Origin: Mariniphaga sp963747515
GTDB lineage: Bacteria; Bacteroidota; Bacteroidia; Bacteroidales; Prolixibacteraceae
NCBI GenBank assembly: GCA_963747515.1
Contig: CAVVFN010000003.1
Span: forward strand, 310,001-374,000
Direction: 5' to 3'
DNA length: 64,000 nucleotides
In this document: positions 1 through 7,379 of the stretch, piece by piece
Layout of the letters: each line of letters starts with the position of its first letter
Numbering within the stretch: position 1 is the first letter of the stretch
The notes under the pieces: model-generated
Database searches by the model: none
What the model saw: only the letters and a program-made list of their open reading frames with translations
What the model was told of the DNA's origin: nothing
Translations under genes and position numbers: made by a program

Positions 1-21
1 TATTGCGAAGAAACAAGAAAT

Positions 22-46
22 AAAAAAAACCGGTATGAAAACCGGC
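22..46 (-). terminator. Intrinsic terminator after citrate synthase
   Basis: On the minus strand, CCGGT, a 6-nt loop and ACCGG form a short GC-rich hairpin (30-45), followed directly by a run of eight T (22-29). It lies about 25 nt beyond the citrate synthase stop codon and would end the TCA operon transcript. Confidence 0.7.
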
Positions 47-70
47 TTATATTCTTCCTTTATGAAAAGG

Positions 71-1393
71 TTAACACTTTTTATTGCCATCACCACCTAC
101 TTTATCACGATACCACTGGAGGGGGTGGGAGGTAGGCCGTTCTATAGGCATTCCATATACGCGATCATTTGTAAGAGAAGCCAGTACGCCCAAAGCTCTT
201 GACACTCCAAATAACACGGTATAAAAAGTATATTCTTTAATTCCGTAGTGATAAAGAAGTGAACCACTGAAAGCATCTACATTTGGCCATGGATTCTGAA
301 TTTTGCCAATATTGGAAAGTATCGGTGGCACTACTCTGTAAAGCTGGTTTACCAGGTTTACCAAAGGATCATCTTTTATGTATTTTTCTGCAAATTCCTG
401 CTGAGCTGTAAATCTGGGGTCGGTTTTCCGCAGAACGGCATGTCCGTACCCTGGGATGACACGTCCTTCTTCGAGGGTTTGCTTAATATGGGCTGCTACC
501 TGTTCATCGGAAGGTGTATCCGTATCCAAATCTTCCATCATCTGGAACATCCAATGAATAACATCTTGGTTCGCAAAGCCATGCAGAGGTCCTGCCAGGC
601 CTGTCATGGCAGCAGCATAAGAATAATAAGGATTACTAAGTGCTGAACCAACAAGGTGAGCAGCATGTGCGGAAACATTACCACCTTCATGATCGGCATG
701 AATCACCATATACAATCGAAACAACCTGCGAATATCTTCCGAGTCGAATCCCATCATATGTGCCAGATTCCCTGCCCAGTCGAGCCGTGGGTTGGGTTCA
801 ATATGTTTGTCGTTATGGAAATTCCGACGATATATATAGGCAGCGATATGCGGCAACCTTGCAATCAGGTTCATTACGTCTTCATAGGTTGAATCCCAGT
901 AATATTTTTTATTGACTCCTGCACGGTAGGCTTTCTGAAATATTGATTCGGTGGCCATTGCAATAATGGCAGCACTGAACTGAGTCATGGGACGTGAATT
1001 CTTTGGCAAGGCATCAATTACATCAAAAACATGTTGCGGGACATGTGCCCTTGTGGCAAAATCTTTTGACAGGTTTGTTACATCATCTGGTGTTGGTATT
1101 TCACCAATCAGCATGAGATAAAAAAGACCTTCAGGAAGCGGTTCTCCTTCGGGTGAAATTTTGGGAAGTTTTTCACGAAGCTCAGGTATTGAATACCCTT
1201 TAAACCGGATGCCCTCATTGGGGTCCAGTTTGGAGGTATCGGTAACCAGCAGCGGAATGCCTTTCATTCCGGAAAACACCTGGCCTAAAGTTACCTGGGC
1301 AATTACGTCATCGGCATGTTCTTTTTTGATTCGTTGAAACTCTTTTGAGCATTGACTTGCTTTTTGAAAAAAACGATACTTAATGTATTCCAT
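71..1393 (-). CDS. gltA: Citrate synthase, mitochondrial-like type
   Basis: Condenses oxaloacetate and acetyl-CoA to citrate, the entry step of the TCA cycle, in the cytoplasm. At 440 residues it resembles eukaryotic mitochondrial citrate synthase more than the hexameric E. coli enzyme. Visible motifs are HADHEGGNVSAH around residue 235, the catalytic His of GPLHG, the second His in PGYGHAVLRKTDPRF and the catalytic Asp in NVDAFSG near the C-terminus. It is the last gene of a minus-strand run aconitase, NADP-IDH, IDH, citrate synthase, 31 bp after the preceding gene, and is followed by an intrinsic terminator. Eukaryote-like citrate synthases are known in Bacteroidetes and Geobacter. All catalytic residues are in place and I see no frameshift. 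The name is firm; placing it in the eukaryote-like clade rests on motif reading only. Confidence 0.95.
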   Translation of the reverse strand: MEYIKYRFFQKASQCSKEFQRIKKEHADDVIAQVTLGQVFSGMKGIPLLVTDTSKLDPNEGIRFKGYSIPELREKLPKISPEGEPLPEGLFYLMLIGEIPTPDDVTNLSKDFATRAHVPQHVFDVIDALPKNSRPMTQFSAAIIAMATESIFQKAYRAGVNKKYYWDSTYEDVMNLIARLPHIAAYIYRRNFHNDKHIEPNPRLDWAGNLAHMMGFDSEDIRRLFRLYMVIHADHEGGNVSAHAAHLVGSALSNPYYSYAAAMTGLAGPLHGFANQDVIHWMFQMMEDLDTDTPSDEQVAAHIKQTLEEGRVIPGYGHAVLRKTDPRFTAQQEFAEKYIKDDPLVNLVNQLYRVVPPILSNIGKIQNPWPNVDAFSGSLLYHYGIKEYTFYTVLFGVSRALGVLASLTNDRVYGMPIERPTSHPLQWYRDKVGGDGNKKC

Positions 1394-1424
1394 CTGTTTA
1401 TTTTTTTTGATTTATTTATTTCTG

Positions 1425-2687
1425 TCAATGGATATTATGAATAATTTCATCGGCAAAAGCATTGGTAGATAATAATTTTGCTCCTTCCATCTGCACGAAG
1501 AGATCGGAAGTTACCGTGCGTTTGGCAAACACATGTTCCATGGCATCATAAACATGTTCGGCAGCTTCAAACCATTGCATGTATTCCAGCATCATTACTG
1601 CTGAAAGTATTAGTGATGAAGGGTTGGCTTTTCCCTGACCTGCGATATCGGGGGCTGTTCCATGAGTAGCTTCAAAAATAGCATAGCCACTCATAGAATT
1701 TATGTTTGCCCCCGGAGCAATACCGATACCTCCTACCATAGCTGCCAGTTGATCGGAGATGTAATCTCCGTTCAGATTCATAGTGGCTATTACAGAATAG
1801 TTGTATGGTTTCAACAACGATTCCTGTAAAAATGCATCAGTTATTACATCCTTTATAACTACCCTACCTTTTTTTTGAGCTTCTTCCATTTTTTTCTCTG
1901 CCTCTGATGTGTTTTTTTGATTTTTGATTTTTTCAAATTCACGCCAGGAAAAAACAGCATCTCCAAATTCTCTTTCTGCCAAATCATATCCCCATTGCTT
2001 AAAGGATCCTTCTGTAAATTTCATAATGTTTCCTTTGTGAACGAAAGTCACAGAGGGCAGCTTTCTTTGAATGGCATAGGAAATAGCTGCTCTTATAAGT
2101 CGTTCAGATCCTTCTTTTGATATGGGTTTAATTCCAAAAGATGAAGATTCAGGGAAACGGATTTTATCTACTCCCATTTCCTGAACCAGAAAATCTTTAA
2201 GTTTTTTTGCCTCTTCACCACCCGTCATATATTCAATTCCTGCATAAATGTCTTCGGTATTTTCGCGGAAAATATGCACATCAACAAGAGAAGGGTAGCG
2301 AATGGGAGAAGGTACTCCTTTGAACCACCTTACCGGCCGCAAGCATACATATAGGTCGAGAGTCTGCCTTAAAGCAACATTGAGCGATCGGATTCCTTCA
2401 CCAACAGGAGTTTGAAGAGGGCCTTTGATTCCCACCAGGAATTCCCTGAAAGCACCGATTGTTTCATCGGGAAGATAACTTCCTGTTTTTTGAAATGCCT
2501 TCTTTCCGGCCAATACCTCTTTCCAGATGATTTTTCTATTTTCACCATAAGCTTTTTTAACAGCAGCATCAATAACTCTTTGGGCAGGAGCAGTGATGTC
2601 AATACCAATACCATCCCCCTCAATAAAAGGTATTACCGGCTTATCGGGAACCTGAAGCAATCCATCTATGATTTGAATTTTATTCAT
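1425..2687 (-). CDS. icd: Isocitrate dehydrogenase, E. coli-type fold, likely NAD+-dependent
   Basis: Oxidatively decarboxylates isocitrate to 2-oxoglutarate. The 420-residue protein follows the E. coli Icd family: GIRSLNVALRQTLDLYVCLR with the substrate-binding Ser/Asn/Arg, then FRENTEDIYAGIE and ATHGTAPDIAGQ. The cofactor pocket differs from NADP enzymes. E. coli Lys344, Tyr345, Val351, Tyr391 and Arg395 correspond here to Asp347, Ile348, Ala354, Ser394 and Val398. Asp-Ile-Ala is the known NAD+ signature, so NAD+ use is inferred. The ATG at 2687 lies 3 bp after the stop of the NADP-type IDH upstream, so the two IDH genes are probably co-transcribed and translationally linked. A basic, charged insert (KNQKNTSEAEKKMEEAQKK) sits near residue 260. 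Confidence 0.92.
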   Translation of the reverse strand: MNKIQIIDGLLQVPDKPVIPFIEGDGIGIDITAPAQRVIDAAVKKAYGENRKIIWKEVLAGKKAFQKTGSYLPDETIGAFREFLVGIKGPLQTPVGEGIRSLNVALRQTLDLYVCLRPVRWFKGVPSPIRYPSLVDVHIFRENTEDIYAGIEYMTGGEEAKKLKDFLVQEMGVDKIRFPESSSFGIKPISKEGSERLIRAAISYAIQRKLPSVTFVHKGNIMKFTEGSFKQWGYDLAEREFGDAVFSWREFEKIKNQKNTSEAEKKMEEAQKKGRVVIKDVITDAFLQESLLKPYNYSVIATMNLNGDYISDQLAAMVGGIGIAPGANINSMSGYAIFEATHGTAPDIAGQGKANPSSLILSAVMMLEYMQWFEAAEHVYDAMEHVFAKRTVTSDLFVQMEGAKLLSTNAFADEIIHNIH

Positions 2688-2690
2688 TAC

Positions 2691-3920
2691 TTAGTTGCCC
2701 AACTTTTTTTTCAGGTTTTCATCCAGGGACCCCAGAAATTCTTCGGTGGAGAGATAATGTTCCTGTTTCAGGTCTTTTTCATGAATAATAAGTGCCAGAT
2801 CTTTTGTCATTTTACCTGATTCTACGGTTTCAATACATACTTCTTCAAGTGCGTTGGCAAAATGAATTAATTCCTTATTATTATCAAGTCTTCCCCTGAA
2901 TTCAAGGCCCCTAGTCCAGGCAAAAATGGATGCAATTGGATTTGTAGAAGTTGGATTTCCTTTTTGGTGTTGTCGGAAGTGTCGGGTTACAGTTCCATGA
3001 GCAGCTTCTGCTTCCATCGTTTTCCCGTCAGGGGTTACAAGTGTTGATGTCATTAGTCCGAGAGATCCAAATCCTTGTGCAACCGTATCACTCTGCACGT
3101 CGCCATCATAATTTTTGCAGGCCCATACAAAACCCCCTTCCCATTTGATAGTGGCAGCGACCATATCATCAATCAGACGGTGTTCATAGGTAATTCCTGC
3201 TTCTTCAAATTTTTGCTTATATTCATTGTTGAAGATTTCCTGGAAAATATCTTTAAAACGTCCATCATATTTTTTTAGAATCGTATTTTTTGTGGACATG
3301 TACAGAGGCCATTTTTTAAGAAGAGCCTGATTCATACAGGAACGGGCAAATCCTGAAATGGATTCATCAGTATTATACATCGATAATGCTACTCCGTCGC
3401 CTTCAAAATGATATACTTCATGAGAAACAGGTTCACTTCCATTGTCAGGAGTAAAGGTTATGGTTAATTTCCCTGGTCCTTTAGTAACAAAATCAGTTGC
3501 ACGGTATTGATCGCCAAAGGCATGACGACCAATGCAGATGGGTTTTTTCCAACCGGGTACGAGGCGTGGAATATTTTTTATCAGGATGGGTTCCCGAAAA
3601 ACAGTTCCCCCTAAAATATTACGAATGGTTCCATTGGGGGATTTCCACATATGTTTCAGTCCAAATTCATCAACACGGACTTCATCGGGAGTAATGGTTG
3701 CACATTTTACTCCCACGCCATACTTTCTAATAGCATATGCTGCGTCAACCGTTATTTGGTCATCAGTAGCATCGCGGCTTTCAATTCCTAAATCGTAATA
3801 TTTCAGATCAATGTCGAGATATGGCAGAATAAGTTTTTCTTTAATAAAATTCCAGATAACTCTTGTCATTTCGTCGCCATTGAGTTCAACAACAGGATTT
3901 TGCACTTTGATTTTTTGCAT
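2691..3920 (-). CDS. icd: Isocitrate dehydrogenase, eukaryotic homodimeric NADP+ type
   Basis: A second isocitrate dehydrogenase, from the family that includes human IDH1/IDH2. Supporting motifs are NGDEMTRVIW, VGVKCATITPDE, MWKSPNGTIRNILGGTVFRE, IGRHAFGDQYRATDF (its Arg is the equivalent of human Arg132) and AAHGTVTRHFR, whose Arg-His pair binds the NADP 2'-phosphate. About 409 residues, the family's usual length. I chose the ATG at 3920 over an in-frame TTG at 3926 two codons upstream. It lies 67 bp downstream of aconitase and 3 bp upstream of the other IDH. Keeping an NADP enzyme beside an NAD-type one suggests separate supply of NADPH and NADH from isocitrate; that is inference. Confidence 0.94.
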   Translation of the reverse strand: MQKIKVQNPVVELNGDEMTRVIWNFIKEKLILPYLDIDLKYYDLGIESRDATDDQITVDAAYAIRKYGVGVKCATITPDEVRVDEFGLKHMWKSPNGTIRNILGGTVFREPILIKNIPRLVPGWKKPICIGRHAFGDQYRATDFVTKGPGKLTITFTPDNGSEPVSHEVYHFEGDGVALSMYNTDESISGFARSCMNQALLKKWPLYMSTKNTILKKYDGRFKDIFQEIFNNEYKQKFEEAGITYEHRLIDDMVAATIKWEGGFVWACKNYDGDVQSDTVAQGFGSLGLMTSTLVTPDGKTMEAEAAHGTVTRHFRQHQKGNPTSTNPIASIFAWTRGLEFRGRLDNNKELIHFANALEEVCIETVESGKMTKDLALIIHEKDLKQEHYLSTEEFLGSLDENLKKKLGN

Positions 3921-3987
3921 TCTCAATTATTTTTTGTTAAAATTTAGTTTTTGTTCTGGCTCATTAATAAACGGAGCAAACTTGTGT

Positions 3988-6249
3988 TTAAACGGTTTGC
4001 TTTCTGATCATATTCAATGCAGATCCTGCTTTAAACCACTCAATTTGTTGCTGGTTATACGTATGGTTCAGTTTTACATAGTCTTTTGAACCATCGGCAT
4101 GAACTACCTCCAATAAAAGCTGTTTACCTTCTGTAAATTCATCCAAATCAAGAAAATTAAAGGTATCATCTTCCTGAATGATATCGTACTGGTTTTCATT
4201 GTCGAAAGTAAACCCCAGCATTCCTTGCTTTTTCAGGTTGGTTTCATGGATTCGTGCAAAGGATTTTACAATAACTGCAACTACACCAAGATGCCTGGGT
4301 TCCATGGCAGCATGTTCACGTGATGAGCCTTCTCCGTAATTATGATCCCCTACAATAATTGTAGGGATTCGTTGTGCCTTATATTCTCGTTGTACTTTAG
4401 GCACTTCTCCATACTCACCAGTAAGCTGGCTTTTTACATTATTCGAATCATTGTTAAAAGCATTTATAGCCCCAATAAGCAGGTTATTTGAAATATTGTC
4501 GAGATGACCGCGGAACCTAAGCCAAGGGCCTGCCATTGATATATGGTCGGTGGTACATTTTCCCAGGGCTTTTATAAGAAGTTTGGCACCGGTAATATTT
4601 CTTCCATCCCAGGGTTCAAATGGCTCAAGTAACTGCAATCGGTTTGAAGTTGGTTCAACCTTTATTTTTATTTTAGAGCCATCAGTGGCAGGAGCCTGAT
4701 AACCGGAATCCTTAACGTCAAAACCTTTGACAGGTAATTCAAAACCGGTTGGAGGGTCCAGTTTAACAGGTTCACCGTTTTTTCCTGAAATAGTATCCTG
4801 GAGTGGGTTGAAATCAAGTCGTCCTGATATGGCTATGGCTGTAACCAATTCGGGTGAAGTGACAAATGCATGAGTATTGGGATTGCCATCGTTTCTTTTT
4901 GAGAAATTTCTGTTAAATGAATGAACTATGGTATTTTTTTCCTTTTTGTCAGCACCGGCGCGAGCCCATTGACCGATACAAGGACCGCAGGCATTGGCAA
5001 AAACTTTTCCTCCCATTTGTTCGAAAATATCAATGTATCCATCCCGTTCGATGGTATATCTCACTTGTTCTGAACCCGGAGTGATGGTGAACTCTGACCG
5101 TACTTTCAATCCTTTATCAACAGCCTGTTTTGCAATGGATGCAGCCCGTGAGATGTCTTCATAGGATGAATTTGTGCAGCTTCCAATAAGCCCAACTGAC
5201 ACCTCCAGCGGCCATCCATGTTCTTTTGCCGTTTGTTTCATCTCAGAAACCGGTGTTGCAAGGTCAGGAGTAAAAGGTCCATTCACATACGGCTCGAGTT
5301 CAGAAAGATTGATTTCGATGAGCTGATCGTAATATTGTTCTGGATTTTTATGTACTTCTGGATCTGAGGTCAGGAAATCTTTCATCTCGCCGGCCATTTC
5401 TGCAACTTCCTTTCTTCCGGTGGCCTTCAGGTATCGATGCATGCTATTGTCGAAGGCAAAAATACTTGTTGTTGCCCCTACTTCTGCTCCCATATTACAT
5501 ATGGTTCCCTTTCCTGTTGATGAAATGGATTCCGCTCCTTCGCCAAAATATTCTATAATAGCTCCGGTTCCTCCTTTTACTGTTAAAATTCCGGCTACTT
5601 TCAAAATGATGTCTTTTGGAGCTGCCCAACCATTCAATTTTCCTGTTAGTTTTATCCCAATCAGTTTGGGCATTTTCAGTTCCCAGGGCATACCGGCCAT
5701 AACATCCACTGCATCGGCACCTCCTACACCAATTGCAACCATACCAAGACCTCCTGCATTTGGTGTATGTGAATCTGTTCCAATCATCATACCTCCGGGA
5801 AATGCGTAGTTTTCGAGAACGACCTGGTGAATAATTCCGGCTCCGGGTTTCCAGAACCCAATACCGTATTTATTTGATACCGATTCAAGAAAGTTAAAAA
5901 CCTCCTTATTGACATTAAAAGAAACTCCCAAATCAGTTTTTCCATCAACCTGGGCCTGAATAAGATGATCACAATGAACAGTGGAAGGCACGGCTGTTGT
6001 TTCCTTTCCCGAATTCATAAACTGTAACAACGCCATTTGCGCAGTAGCATCTTGCATGGCGACACGGTCGGGAGCAAAATCGACATAATTCTTCCCCCGA
6101 TTGAATATTTCCAGTTTCTCATGGTTGTACAAATGAGAATACAGAATTTTTTCGGCGTAGGTCATTGGCCGGTTAAGTTTTTCCCGTGCCCTTTTTACTT
6201 TTTCAGGTAATTCTGAATATATTTTTTTAATCAGGTCTAAATCAAACAT
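3988..6249 (-). CDS. acnA: Aconitate hydratase, mitochondrial-like
   Basis: Isomerises citrate to isocitrate through cis-aconitate using a [4Fe-4S] cluster. The 753-residue length and the motifs TVHCDHLIQAQ, MIGTDSHTPNAGGLGM, GSCTNSSYEDI and ANACGPCIGQWAR (cluster cysteines) match the mitochondrial ACO2 group rather than bacterial AcnA (~890 aa) or AcnB. The swivel domain with VGDHNYGEGSSREHAA and the conserved Arg is at residues ~620-640. It is the first gene of the oxidative TCA operon, with both IDH genes and citrate synthase downstream. A mitochondrial-like aconitase is established for Bacteroides fragilis. ATG at 6249; no clear promoter box was found upstream. Confidence 0.95.
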   Translation of the reverse strand: MFDLDLIKKIYSELPEKVKRAREKLNRPMTYAEKILYSHLYNHEKLEIFNRGKNYVDFAPDRVAMQDATAQMALLQFMNSGKETTAVPSTVHCDHLIQAQVDGKTDLGVSFNVNKEVFNFLESVSNKYGIGFWKPGAGIIHQVVLENYAFPGGMMIGTDSHTPNAGGLGMVAIGVGGADAVDVMAGMPWELKMPKLIGIKLTGKLNGWAAPKDIILKVAGILTVKGGTGAIIEYFGEGAESISSTGKGTICNMGAEVGATTSIFAFDNSMHRYLKATGRKEVAEMAGEMKDFLTSDPEVHKNPEQYYDQLIEINLSELEPYVNGPFTPDLATPVSEMKQTAKEHGWPLEVSVGLIGSCTNSSYEDISRAASIAKQAVDKGLKVRSEFTITPGSEQVRYTIERDGYIDIFEQMGGKVFANACGPCIGQWARAGADKKEKNTIVHSFNRNFSKRNDGNPNTHAFVTSPELVTAIAISGRLDFNPLQDTISGKNGEPVKLDPPTGFELPVKGFDVKDSGYQAPATDGSKIKIKVEPTSNRLQLLEPFEPWDGRNITGAKLLIKALGKCTTDHISMAGPWLRFRGHLDNISNNLLIGAINAFNNDSNNVKSQLTGEYGEVPKVQREYKAQRIPTIIVGDHNYGEGSSREHAAMEPRHLGVVAVIVKSFARIHETNLKKQGMLGFTFDNENQYDIIQEDDTFNFLDLDEFTEGKQLLLEVVHADGSKDYVKLNHTYNQQQIEWFKAGSALNMIRKQTV

Positions 6250-6569
6250 GCTGTATTATTTTTGTTTGTTGAATTTTCTCTAAAATGTCACAAAAATTAA
6301 CAAAAATCCACATTAAAAGTTGTGGTATGAATAACTATTTTCCTTTTAATAGCGCTAAATATATAGATTATTGAATGCGTAAAGTGTGATTATCTCTAAT
6401 TTAGAATGAATTTAAAGTAATCTATCTCATTTTACATTCTTTTTCATTGTTGTCCGTAAACCGGAATATTTATAATTCTTTATTTTTAACATGCAGTTAA
6501 TCAGTAATTGTGTTTTTCATGTTCAAAAGTAAGCCCCCTCTATTTCCGGAAATAGCGGATTTTGATATT
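6250..6569. other. Intergenic, upstream of the TCA operon
   Basis: AT-rich gap with no convincing ORF. A short imperfect hairpin (CCACA...TGTGG near 6310) lies about 60 nt upstream of the aconitase start and may be in its leader. No exact TAnnTTTG box was found on the minus strand; a one-mismatch form (AAnnTTTG) occurs about 50 nt upstream of the start. Confidence 0.4.
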
Positions 6570-6755
6570 TCAATTATTTTCTTTTATAATCCTCCAACTG
6601 CCTTCCGGTTTCTCTAAGAAGCCATATAAATAGATGTAGTTCATCAACTGTTGCCCGATTATTGAAACTGGATTGGAAAAAGCCCAATTGCGTTTTACCC
6701 GGCTTTTCACCAGGGTTATTAAAAGATTGGCAAGCATTAACTCAAAAGCAGACAT
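6570..6755 (-). pseudogene. Probable remnant of a transposase C-terminus
   Basis: A 61-codon open stretch reads like the end of an IS4-superfamily transposase from Bacteroidetes: a hydrophobic helix (LMLANLLITLV), then RVKRNWAFSNPVSIIGQQLM and GFLEKPEGSW. The frame continues a little upstream of the ATG into the stem-loop repeat at 6748-6814 but has no catalytic part, so the element is decayed. Family assignment is from memory of motifs and is uncertain. Confidence 0.4.
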
Positions 6756-6814
6756 TCCGGATGGTATTGAAAAGTACCGCTGGATTGATACTATTTTTTA
6801 CCCTACGAGAATGA
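6748..6814. repeat. Stem-loop repeat, copy 1
   Basis: First of two ~67-bp direct copies (second at 6964-7032) that share GCAGACATTCCGG, GGTATTGAAAA, GTACCGC and TACTATTTTTTACC, roughly 85% identical. The centre is an imperfect hairpin (CCGGATGGTA opposite TACCGCTGG). The copies flank the 11-bp array and overlap the end of the transposase remnant. Confidence 0.6.
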
Positions 6815-6816
6815 GT

Positions 6817-6920
6817 TTTAATATAGTAAATTCTATATATAAATATAGTCCAAAGTTAGTCATTAACTATCTTTATACTATCTTTATACTAGCTCTATAC
6901 TAACTTTGAACTAACTTTGG
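6817..6920. repeat. Divergent array of 11-bp repeats (array A)
   Basis: Right arm, 6866-6920: five direct 11-bp units on the plus strand, ACTATCTTTAT twice, ACTAGCTCTAT, ACTAACTTTGA and ACTAACTTTGG. Left arm, 6817-6860: four units of the same type on the minus strand, starting with ACTAACTTTGG at 6860-6850. The arms point outward from a 5-bp centre (6861-6865). Each unit carries a TAnnTTTR core resembling the Bacteroidetes -7 box, once per helical turn. The function is unknown. Confidence 0.65.
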
Positions 6921-6963
6921 TAGCTCGCAGGAAGTTCCTGGAAAGGCATCAGTTATTTACGGA

Positions 6964-7032
6964 GCAGACATTCCGGGTGGTATTGAAAAAGTACCGCCCG
7001 GATTAATACTATTTTTTACCGGACACTAATGA
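6964..7032. repeat. Stem-loop repeat, copy 2
   Basis: Second copy of the 67-bp repeat. Here the hairpin is nearly perfect: CCGGGTGGTA (6973-6982) pairs with TACCGCCCGG (6992-7001) with one G-U pair and a 9-nt loop. It could be a REP-like mobile hairpin or the end of an extinct insertion element. Confidence 0.6.
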
Positions 7033-7206
7033 TTGTTTTTCATAAAAAACCTCAGGTTATTTTTTTTTACTGAATCCTCAATAGCAAATGGAACAGACAT
7101 TATGAAAGAAAAAGTTTCTGAATTTAAGGTATTTCAGGAAAACCTATCAGGAAAGGGTTTACGTTATTTGAAAATAATTATGAGAAAGGATTTGCTTTAA
7201 CAGGTA

Positions 7207-7244
7207 GAATAAAATAAGAAGGATGGGTTCAACAACCCATCCTT
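7207..7244 (-). terminator. Strong intrinsic terminator hairpin
   Basis: GGATGGGTT (7221-7229) and AACCCATCC (7234-7242) form a perfect 9-bp stem, extended by two A-T pairs, with a 4-nt loop. On the minus strand it is followed by a T-rich tail. On the plus strand it is followed by TTTTCT, so it may work both ways. It could end the tonB-like transcript or the candidate small RNA. Confidence 0.7.
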
Positions 7245-7296
7245 TTCTCATTAAACTAACTAACCTAACTAAACCTAAACTTATGAAAATAAACGT
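7210..7296 (-). ncRNA. Candidate small RNA (~85 nt)
   Basis: A Bacteroidetes promoter at 7301-7335 (minus strand) is followed about 55 nt downstream by a strong terminator hairpin. The predicted transcript starts near 7296, carries a GTTTAGGTTTAGTTAGG-type segment (7249-7278) and ends in the hairpin and T-rich tail. No ORF of useful length lies on that strand. Alternatively, on the plus strand the hairpin and CTAAC-rich stretch resemble the 5' leader of a Bacteroidetes gene whose coding part is gone; the ATG at 7283 opens only eight codons. The promoter favours the minus-strand RNA. Confidence 0.4.
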
Positions 7297-7300
7297 AATA

Positions 7301-7335
7301 CAAATATAGAATTTTTGGAGTATATTTACAACAAA
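7301..7335 (-). promoter_or_regulatory. Bacteroidetes-type promoter, -33 TTG and -7 TATATTTG
   Basis: On the minus strand TATATTTG (7308-7301) matches the TAnnTTTG -7 consensus exactly. A TTTGTTG -33 element (7335-7329) sits 20 nt upstream, within the 19-21 nt spacing known for Bacteroides. No coding gene follows; the next element is the hairpin terminator at 7207-7244. Confidence 0.55.
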
Positions 7336-7379
7336 TGTGTGTTAAATCATGTTAAAGATCAATGAATTATATATTTACA

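Noticed and set aside
6817..6920. Possible CRISPR array
   Set aside because: Units are 11 bp with no spacers, arms are inverted, and no cas gene is present; the same applies to 48222-48329.
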